From: Candidatus Peribacter sp. UBA2144
GTDB lineage: Bacteria > Patescibacteriota > Gracilibacteria > Peribacterales > Peribacteraceae
DNA length: 28,303 nt
Reading direction: 5' to 3'
NCBI GenBank assembly: GCA_002328295.1
Contig: DCXE01000024.1
Coordinates: 1-28,303, forward strand
The notes under the pieces: generated by a model
Told to the model about the DNA's origin: nothing
Databases searched by the model: none
The model's input: only the letters and a program-made list of their open reading frames with translations
Translations under genes and position numbers: made by a program
Shown: positions 6,807-12,791 of the stretch, piece after piece
Layout: each line of letters starts with the position of its first letter
Numbering within the stretch: the first letter of the stretch is position 1

Positions 6807-6844
6807 AAATAAGGTAGCCGATTTCGGTAACAAAATGCTTATTT
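6807..6844 (+). terminator. Possible terminator hairpin
   Basis: AAATAAG (6807-6813) pairs with CTTATTT (6838-6844), with an inner CCGA/TCGG stem. T-rich sequence follows. The stem is interrupted and weak, so the role as terminator of the 84-residue gene is tentative. Confidence 0.35.
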
Positions 6845-6865
6845 CTTCGTCTTTATATATGAAAC

Positions 6866-6961
6866 ATGTCATCAGAAACTAAAAGCTTAGGCCTAGCGTT
6901 ACTGACCTCGCTTGCAATGGTAATTATAGCTGCGAGTGTACCGTCGCTTCTGCTTTTGTGA
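6866..6961 (+). CDS. Putative 31-residue single-TM microprotein
   Basis: A short frame, MSSETKSLG followed by 22 almost entirely hydrophobic residues ending 'PSLLLL', fits one membrane helix. TATATA at 6854-6859 lies six bases before the ATG, the same spacing as at several real genes here, which supports leaderless expression. Its TGA stop (6959-6961) also supplies the TG of an extended -10 (TGATATAAA) for the next gene. There is no homolog I know, so it could be chance. Confidence 0.4.
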   Translation: MSSETKSLGLALLTSLAMVIIAASVPSLLLL

Positions 6962-6967
6962 TATAAA
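6962..6967 (+). promoter_or_regulatory. Extended -10 element for the gene at 6974
   Basis: TG-A-TATAAA (6959-6967) is an extended -10. Its last base lies six bases before the ATG at 6974, so the transcript should be leaderless or nearly so. Confidence 0.6.
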
Positions 6968-6973
6968 TACATC

Positions 6974-7471
6974 ATGAAAAGGTATTTTTTAGTGATTTTC
7001 GCGTCATTATTGCTTGGAAATTGTACATACAATGTACATACAGTCGATAATGATGAGTTGAATCAGACCATGGCTTTGGCTCTGTATCCACTTGCCCAGT
7101 GGGATAAAGCGTATGATTCTACAAGAACTTTTGTTTGGGAGGGGCGAGAGGTAACAATTAAAGGGCGTGAGATACAGGGAATACATGATAAAGATTTGGA
7201 TTCGGATCTACTTAGTGAAGAGACAGATTATGCCGATGATGATTTTTGGCAGTTCATGCTTGGGGGTGAAAAGCTAAAAAATATGGGTTACGAAAAGATT
7301 TTGGTGCAGGAGGAGAAAGAGGACAGACAGTTAGTAGGTCTTAGGAGTAATGATGGATATCTTTTACTCCTATCAAGCATCGTAGATTACGAAGATCCAG
7401 ATAATCTTCTTTGCCCATGTAAATATACGTTTGTGATTTTTACGGATGATAAAAGGGTACTACTTAAATAA
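6974..7471 (+). CDS. Putative lipoprotein, unknown function
   Basis: A 165-residue protein. 'MKRYFLVIFASLLLGNC' is a signal peptide with a lipobox-like end at Cys17; Asn at position -1 is atypical, so lipidation is not certain. The mature part is acidic, with 'WEGREVTIKGREI' and an Asp-rich middle, and repeated beta-type segments ('LLLLSSIV', 'CKYTFVIFTDDKRVLL'). I recognise no family. Its last eight bases overlap the end of the convergent tyrS gene (7464-7471), with no terminator between them, so the two mRNAs probably have antisense tails. Confidence 0.7.
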   Translation: MKRYFLVIFASLLLGNCTYNVHTVDNDELNQTMALALYPLAQWDKAYDSTRTFVWEGREVTIKGREIQGIHDKDLDSDLLSEETDYADDDFWQFMLGGEKLKNMGYEKILVQEEKEDRQLVGLRSNDGYLLLLSSIVDYEDPDNLLCPCKYTFVIFTDDKRVLLK

Positions 7472-8612
7472 TTACTTTCAAAAACTTCCTCTTCCCAACC
7501 TTAAGTACGCCCTCCCCTACCTCGGTATCAATTGAGTCCACAGCTTTATCATTCAACTTTACTCCACCCTGTTCAATTACCCTTCTGGCCTCGGATTTTG
7601 AGGATACGAGCTTATTCTCGACTATTACATCAATAACCTTGGTCCCCTTTTTAACTTTAACCTCAACCATGTCGTCCGGAACCTCTTTATCCTTGAATAC
7701 TTTATCAAAAGCTTCCGAAGCCGAGTCAGCTGCTTTCTCGCCGTGGTAAAGTGTGACAATCTCTTTTGCTAGTCTGACCTTGGCAGAGCGTTGATCTCCT
7801 TTAATAATCTTTTTCACTTCATCCATCGGAACATCCGTACAACATTCAAAATAATCCCTCATCAGGTCGTCGTTGACCGACATTACCTTGCCAAACATGT
7901 CATTGGGCTCGTCATCAATGAAAATACAGTTGTCATATGTCTTGCTCATCTTTCTTCCATCAGTTCCCAGCAAGATCTTGACAGTCAAAACAAACTTCTC
8001 ACGTTTTCCTAGTGCTTTATTTAGCGTTCTGCCTGCAAGCATATTAAATTCCTGATCAGTTGCACCTAGTTCTGCATCAACATCCATATGTGCGGAGTCA
8101 TATCCCTGAAGAAGTGGGTACATCAGCTCATTAACATAGACAGGCTTTCCCTCTTCTTCCCTTTTTACGAACATATCACGTTGTTCAAGTTGTTGTTTTG
8201 TAAAGAAGCTGGCAACTTTTAGCAAATCCTGAGGAGTTAACTTTTCTAACCATTCATGATTGTATGTAACTTTAATTTTTTTAAAATCCAGAACTTTGCT
8301 CGCTTGTTCCTTGTATGTTTTGAAGTTTTCTTCAACTTCTTTCTTTGTTAGAGCATTACGCATTTCATCTCTGCCAGAAGGATCCCCTATCATCGCGGTA
8401 AAGCTTCCAACAAGAAAAATCACATCATGACCTGCTTCCGCGAAGGCCTGAAGTTTTCTAAGAGGGACAGTGTGTCCGATGTGCAATTTGCTCCCTGTTG
8501 GATCGATTCCAAGGTAAATCCTTATCGGTTTGCCGGATTTAAGCTTACTTTTAGCCAAGTCCTCTGGAATTACTTTCTCAACAGCCCTTGTTAGCAGATC
8601 ATCGGATTTCAT
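7464..8612 (-). CDS. tyrS: Tyrosyl-tRNA synthetase
   Basis: A 382-residue class I synthetase that charges tRNA-Tyr. The Rossmann catalytic domain contains 'YLGIDPTGSKLHIGH' with the HIGH motif at 44-47, 'LVGSFTAMIGDPSGR' (67-81), 'ELGATDQEFNMLAGR' (181-195) and the KMSKS loop as 'KMSKT' (221-225). An S4 RNA-binding domain occupies about 315-382 ('VSSKSEARRVIEQGGVKLN'). The length and motif forms fit a TyrRS with a C-terminal S4 domain. The ATG at 8610-8612 is chosen because the family begins there; 35 upstream codons in frame have no family match. TATCCT on the minus strand (8620-8625) lies seven bases before the start, suggesting a leaderless mRNA. Divergent from the pseudouridine synthase gene. 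Confidence 0.96.
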   Translation of the reverse strand: MKSDDLLTRAVEKVIPEDLAKSKLKSGKPIRIYLGIDPTGSKLHIGHTVPLRKLQAFAEAGHDVIFLVGSFTAMIGDPSGRDEMRNALTKKEVEENFKTYKEQASKVLDFKKIKVTYNHEWLEKLTPQDLLKVASFFTKQQLEQRDMFVKREEEGKPVYVNELMYPLLQGYDSAHMDVDAELGATDQEFNMLAGRTLNKALGKREKFVLTVKILLGTDGRKMSKTYDNCIFIDDEPNDMFGKVMSVNDDLMRDYFECCTDVPMDEVKKIIKGDQRSAKVRLAKEIVTLYHGEKAADSASEAFDKVFKDKEVPDDMVEVKVKKGTKVIDVIVENKLVSSKSEARRVIEQGGVKLNDKAVDSIDTEVGEGVLKVGKRKFLKVII

Positions 8613-8659
8613 TGACGAAAGGATAGCACATTTTTGTAGCTCTTGGCACAATAGGCGGG

Positions 8660-9544
8660 ATGGGAAAAAGACTTGATGCAGCATTGGCGGAAAAAGAGAT
8701 AGTTCTAAGTCGTTCAAAGGCTCAGAAGCTTATAAAGAGCGGAAAAGTAACTGTGAATGGCAAGGTTGTGAAAAAGCCTGCGTTTGTGATTAAAGAGGGT
8801 GATGACATAAATTTCGAAGCAGCTGAGGGAAAGGATTCAAATGCACACATCGATCCGGTTGATCTAAATCTCAATGTTTTATATGAAGATGATTCATGCT
8901 TGGTTATTAATAAGCCTTCCGGAATCGCGGTTCATTCATCTCTTACAATGGGTAAAGATGAGAACACAATTCTTAATGGAGTCGCTTTCATCATAAAATC
9001 TAAGGGATTGCTTGCTCATCGTCTGGACAAAGAAACTACGGGCTGTCTTCTTGTTGCGAAGTCTGAGGAATCTCTTACATTTCTCCAAAAGCAATTTGCA
9101 GACAGAACTGTTAAAAAAACTTATCTGGCTTTGGTTTCGGGAATTCCCTCGCCTGCATCTGCAACTATTGATGCTCCGATTGGAAGAAATTTGGTAAACA
9201 GAACTTTGATGTCCATTTTTAAAACCAGATCAAGTCGTGAAGCGAAGACAACTTATAAAACTCTTGAAGTCCGTGAAAATTCAGCTCTACTCGAGTGCGA
9301 TTTGCATACGGGAAGGACACACCAAATCAGAGTTCATCTGAGGTCCATAGGGCATCCGATACTCGGAGATCCTTCGTATGGTACTCAGGAGAGCAAGAAG
9401 GTTTCAGCTCAGCTTGGTATCAAGGGATTATGTCTTCACGCCCTCAGGCTCTCATTCGATTCTCCTTTGGGTAAGAGAGTGGATGTGGAGGCACCATTAT
9501 CAACTAACAACACGCTTCGCTGTCAACTAACAACTAACAACTAG
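8660..9544 (+). CDS. rluD: RluA/RluD-family pseudouridine synthase
   Basis: A 294-residue enzyme that isomerises uridine in rRNA. An S4 domain (about 2-50, 'LSRSKAQKLIKSGKVTVNGKVVKKP') precedes the catalytic domain, with 'VINKPSGIAVH' (82-92), catalytic Asp123 in 'HRLDKETTG', 'KTYLALVSG' and 'LHTGRTHQIRVHL'. This is the RluD layout, but the exact target site cannot be read from the sequence. The last 14 residues, 'STNNTLRCQLTTNN', are not family sequence: they are encoded by a palindromic repeat (from 9500) that also occurs between genes at 19571-19610. The true domain probably ends near 'VDVEAPL'. The next gene's stop is eight bases away on the other strand. Confidence 0.92.
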   Translation: MGKRLDAALAEKEIVLSRSKAQKLIKSGKVTVNGKVVKKPAFVIKEGDDINFEAAEGKDSNAHIDPVDLNLNVLYEDDSCLVINKPSGIAVHSSLTMGKDENTILNGVAFIIKSKGLLAHRLDKETTGCLLVAKSEESLTFLQKQFADRTVKKTYLALVSGIPSPASATIDAPIGRNLVNRTLMSIFKTRSSREAKTTYKTLEVRENSALLECDLHTGRTHQIRVHLRSIGHPILGDPSYGTQESKKVSAQLGIKGLCLHALRLSFDSPLGKRVDVEAPLSTNNTLRCQLTTNN

Positions 9545-9560
9545 AATTGTGGTTAGTTGG
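9500..9560. repeat. TAACAAC-type palindrome inside the rluD and FecR gene ends
   Basis: Bases 9500-9539 match the reverse complement of 19571-19610 at 37 of 40 positions, including an ACACGCT-CGCTG core flanked by CAACTAACAAC words. The right part (GGTTAGTTGG, 9551-9560) completes the palindrome. It supplies the last codons of the rluD-like gene and the final codons and stop of the convergent FecR gene. Confidence 0.8.
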
Positions 9561-11304
9561 TCCTTGGATCGTATTTAACAGTGTACTCAATCTCATCCAG
9601 TATTCTCCCATCTTTGTTGCGGGATGTAATTCTGAAAATGTTCGTTCCTCTATGAAGCGTTCCCATTTTTGTATCAGCTATATAATTCCAGAAGTCCTTT
9701 CCGGATTCATATAATCTAAGTTTATAGTCATTCACATATACACTTTCGGTTTGGGAAACAGTTGTTCCCTCCAAAAGGAACGAGCTTCCGGTAGCATTAT
9801 GAAATGCACCAGGTGTTGGCCCTGTCACATGCAGGGTACCAGGTGCCAGAGGAATGTAGTCTATGATGGACTCTGGTTCCCCACTACGCCCTTCGGGCTC
9901 CGCGGGACCTTCGGCTGGTTCGTTTGTTGGCTCATCATCAGCTGATTCAATTACTCCCTCTTCACCTTCTCCTAAAATAATTTTGAGTACTGCGGGTTCC
10001 GATTTGTATCCTCCTTTATTGATTGCGGTAATGGTGAATATATTTTCACCAAACTCAAAATTGCCAAGCTTGGTACTTGCCAAGTAGCTCCATGAGTCAT
10101 CGCCTTGCTCAAAAAGCTGAAGCCTGTAGTCATTTACTTCGATACCGACGATGTCCTTTGCAACTTTGCCAACAATTTCTATATCTTCTCTGGAGGTTAA
10201 ATATGTATCACCTGCCTTTGCAGGAGAAGTGAGTACTGGCGGCACTGGCGGCTCTCTGTCTCTGCGGACTGAGCGCCTTTTTTCAGCTAACACTACTCCG
10301 TTTGAATCCAGAGCCTCAATTAGAATGCTTACCTGGTCTTCATCCGGAAGTGAGAGATCTTGCGTAAATGTTCTTTCTCCCTCTTCTAGCACCAAATTAT
10401 ATCCATTAATTCTAACACTCGATACGTTATGCCCAATGGATCCAGAAACCTTGATTGTACTTGTAGATACAGTTATGCCATCTTGAGGCTGGGATACTTC
10501 CAATGGTTCCTTAATTTCGGGTTCAGCCACTTTCTCTCCTTCATCCGGTTTTTTACTGATGATTGAATATTCTGTTCTGCTTTGCTCCAAAAATGGAGAC
10601 TGAACAACCATAGGATCGAGTGGCGATCTGTATTTGTATGCGTTTCCAGATATAGCTTCTTTGTCTGGCACTACTATTTTTTGCCCCTCTCCTATTGTGA
10701 TATTTTCTTTTTTACCTGTAAGCCATACAAGAAGTCCCAAATCATCCGAAGAAAATACTGCAAGTGAGATTGGACTAATAATAGCTTCTGTTCCTGATGG
10801 TATCTTTATTTTAATATTAGATGTGGTAATTTCTCTTAAAATACTGCCTGTGAAAGATTCAAGTGTTGGAGAGGCTACCCACAAAGAACCATTGAGCAAT
10901 TCCAATGAGAATTCAGATGATTTTTCTCCATATGCGCTTTTATGTATATAGAGTTCAGACTGCTCATCCATACGTACGATAGTGCCATCGAAAAACGACA
11001 GTACAGCATAGGATCTACCACCTGTTTGCACTCGATCGCGGGGATAAAGTTTTAATTGGTCCTCTGCTCTTTTTGGATTTTCATCTTCAATTGATACATT
11101 AACAACTCCCTGCCCCTCGACAGATAATCTTACAGGGTTTTGTTTTACCGTATTCCCAACTCCGAAAGATGAAAGTATTTTTGTTCCAATCCAGATAAAC
11201 AAAATTCCTAATACAATTAGTAGAACAACTCTCTTCATTACAGAAGGCAGTGTAGAAGTCTGAGCCAGCGGGTAGAATCCCCGGCGGTGGCGATGTCTGA
11301 CCAT
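9553..11304 (-). CDS. FecR-domain envelope protein with repeated Ig-like domains
   Basis: A 583-residue protein. Residues 24-43 are a membrane anchor after a short basic N-terminus. A FecR-like domain follows (about 68-160), with the characteristic 'LYPRDRVQTGGRSYAVLSFFDGTIVRMDEQSELYI'. Three related Ig-like units follow, resembling glucodextranase domain B: 'VRINGYNLVLEEGERTF', 'IEVNDYRLQLFEQGDDSW' and 'VYVNDYKLRLYESGKDFW', each with a 'G-x-N-x-F-x-I-T' type end in the last two. A Pro/Glu linker ('EPAEGPAEPEGRSGEPE') separates units two and three and contains a GCCCTTCGGGC hairpin element at DNA level. The role is likely envelope sensing or scaffolding. An alternative start is Met23 just before the anchor. 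The stop lies within a palindrome shared with the rluD gene. Confidence 0.8.
   Translation of the reverse strand: MVRHRHRRGFYPLAQTSTLPSVMKRVVLLIVLGILFIWIGTKILSSFGVGNTVKQNPVRLSVEGQGVVNVSIEDENPKRAEDQLKLYPRDRVQTGGRSYAVLSFFDGTIVRMDEQSELYIHKSAYGEKSSEFSLELLNGSLWVASPTLESFTGSILREITTSNIKIKIPSGTEAIISPISLAVFSSDDLGLLVWLTGKKENITIGEGQKIVVPDKEAISGNAYKYRSPLDPMVVQSPFLEQSRTEYSIISKKPDEGEKVAEPEIKEPLEVSQPQDGITVSTSTIKVSGSIGHNVSSVRINGYNLVLEEGERTFTQDLSLPDEDQVSILIEALDSNGVVLAEKRRSVRRDREPPVPPVLTSPAKAGDTYLTSREDIEIVGKVAKDIVGIEVNDYRLQLFEQGDDSWSYLASTKLGNFEFGENIFTITAINKGGYKSEPAVLKIILGEGEEGVIESADDEPTNEPAEGPAEPEGRSGEPESIIDYIPLAPGTLHVTGPTPGAFHNATGSSFLLEGTTVSQTESVYVNDYKLRLYESGKDFWNYIADTKMGTLHRGTNIFRITSRNKDGRILDEIEYTVKYDPRTN
9883..9901. 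repeat. In-frame CCTTCGG hairpin element
   Basis: The 19-base element has the hairpin GCCC-TTC-GGGC (9888-9898) flanked by CTACG and CTCCG. The pattern CTnCGnCCTTCGGnCTnCG recurs inside the giant gene at about 24397-24415, with the stem pair C:G changed to T:A. Here it is read antisense to the FecR gene and encodes part of a Pro/Glu linker. Confidence 0.5.
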
Positions 11305-11348
11305 AAAGGAGAAGTATCATATTGTAATAGTCAGTGTAGTTGCAAGTA

Positions 11349-11437
11349 TTAGCGCAGTAGGAAGTAGCGCAGTACAAACTACTAATAATATTATACAAAT
11401 CAGGCAACACTACTGCGTTACTGCGCTACTGCGCTGT
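11349..11437. repeat. Intergenic palindrome, GCGCAGTA type
   Basis: The left arm (about 11350-11376, words TAGCGCAGTA) and right arm (about 11407-11437, words TACTGCGCTACTGCGCT) are inverted repeats around an AT-rich centre. It fills the space between the pilus ATPase stop and the FecR gene start on the minus strand, so it may end the ATPase transcript. Confidence 0.7.
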
Positions 11438-12531
11438 TATATACTAACCCTCATAACCTCCGACATAGACGTAACCTTGTCATTTACAAGCTTCTCGCCC
11501 CATTGGCTCATTGTCATGTATCCTTCCTTTTGAGCCTGTTCCTTTATAGTAGAAGCAGTTTCGTTCAATAGAATCAACTCCCTCAACTCAGGAGTAATTA
11601 TCAGCAATTCAGGCAAGGCCATTTGACCGCCATATGTTTCATGGGACATTGGATCGCAATCGGCTCCATCTTTTTTGCATTCATCAGTTAGAGTCCTTAC
11701 AAGCCTTTGAGCCAGTATTGCCCTGAGAGATGGAGCGAATGTGTAGGGGCTAACTCCCATTGAAAGAAGTCTTGGAATTGCTTCGATTGCTGAGTTTGTG
11801 TGCAGAGTGGATAAAACCAAGTGACCAGTAAGTGCGGAATCAATAGCAGTTTGGGCAGTTTCCAGATCTCGTATCTCACCTACAAGTATCACATCGGGGT
11901 CATGACGTAGTATCGACCTAAGTCCATTTGCGAATGTGTAGTCGTGTTCATGATCTATTTGGCTTTGAACGATTCCCGGCAATTCATACTCAATCGGATT
12001 TTCGAGTGTAATAATATTTCTTTCCTTTCCTGCCATGCATTTAAGAAGAGCGTAAAGAGTAGTGGTTTTACCTGATCCTGTAGGCCCTGTGACAAGTATC
12101 AATCCATTTGGCAGTTTTACAAGAGAATCCAAACTTTCGTGTATTTCTTTTGGAAAACCTAGCTTTTCGAGAGGAACAATACCTTTATTCGGATCAAGAA
12201 GACGAAGTGTAAGTGTTTCTCCGAACCTGGAGGGAATGGTTGCTACACGAATGTTAACAGTTCTACCAGGAGCTTCGAATGTGTACTGGCCGTCCTGCGG
12301 GATATTCGTAATGTTAAGTTTAAGTTTGGACGCGAATTTTACGCGCCTGACCAGCTCTATGTAATTTTTCATTTCCAACTCATCAAGCTTATTCAAAACT
12401 CCGTGCAAACGAACTTCCAGCCTGACAAATGTTTTTTCGGGTGAAAAGTGAAGGTCTGCAATCCCCTCCTCAACACTATATTGCTGAAGCTTGTCCAGTA
12501 AGTCAGAGCCGTCCATAGATTTCCAGTCCAT
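11437..12531 (-). CDS. PilB/PilT/GspE-type secretion ATPase
   Basis: A 364-residue hexameric motor ATPase of type IV pili or type II secretion. It has Walker A 'GPTGSGKTT' (149-157), Asp box 'TLENPIEYE' (175-183), Walker B 'DPDVILVGEIRD' (211-222) and His box 'TLHTNSA' (242-248). It lacks the N-terminal MshEN/GspE-N domains, so it is short like PilT, but 'LENPIEYELPGIVQSQID' and the overall sequence are closer to GspE/PilB. The tetracysteine zinc site of GspE is missing; only two Cys remain in a shortened loop ('DECKKDGADC', 283-292). No other pilus gene lies in the window. TACAAT on the minus strand (12538-12543) ends six bases before the ATG: a leaderless arrangement. Confidence 0.88.
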   Translation of the reverse strand: MDWKSMDGSDLLDKLQQYSVEEGIADLHFSPEKTFVRLEVRLHGVLNKLDELEMKNYIELVRRVKFASKLKLNITNIPQDGQYTFEAPGRTVNIRVATIPSRFGETLTLRLLDPNKGIVPLEKLGFPKEIHESLDSLVKLPNGLILVTGPTGSGKTTTLYALLKCMAGKERNIITLENPIEYELPGIVQSQIDHEHDYTFANGLRSILRHDPDVILVGEIRDLETAQTAIDSALTGHLVLSTLHTNSAIEAIPRLLSMGVSPYTFAPSLRAILAQRLVRTLTDECKKDGADCDPMSHETYGGQMALPELLIITPELRELILLNETASTIKEQAQKEGYMTMSQWGEKLVNDKVTSMSEVMRVSI

Positions 12532-12598
12532 CGGGGTATTGTAGCATATAATGCCTGTTTTAGGAATAGCTTAGAATATATCTATTAACTTGTGAGAT

Positions 12599-12735
12599 GT
12601 TGAATTTTCAATTTGGAATTTTCAATTTTCATTCAAGATCCAAGGATCAATTGCTAAACACACATTCATTGAAGTATTGAATATTGTTGCATTGGAATTT
12701 GAATGAAAATTTTAAATTGAGAATTGAAAATTTCC
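12599..12735. repeat. Intergenic palindrome, AATTTTCAATTT type
   Basis: Words such as TTGAATTTTCAATTTGGAATT (in 12599-12634) are inverted in 12693-12735 (TTTGAATGAAAATTTTAAATTGAGAATTGAAAAT region). The DNA is very AT-rich. It fills most of the 260-base gap between divergent genes, apart from the promoter elements at either end. Confidence 0.65.
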
Positions 12736-12778
12736 TTCTGTCTACCAATCGCCAAACAAATCGGCTACATATTTGTGA

Positions 12779-12784
12779 TATTAT
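12779..12784 (+). promoter_or_regulatory. -10 element of the PBP gene
   Basis: TATTAT lies seven bases before the GTG at 12792. This fixes the preferred start codon and implies a leaderless mRNA. No convincing -35 box is visible. Confidence 0.55.
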
Positions 12785-12791
12785 CCTTTAT

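Noticed and set aside
12684..12791. Upstream ATG start for the PBP gene
   Set aside because: The added 36 residues are encoded by the AT-rich palindrome and the promoter region. The GTG at 12792 follows a -10 box at the common spacing.
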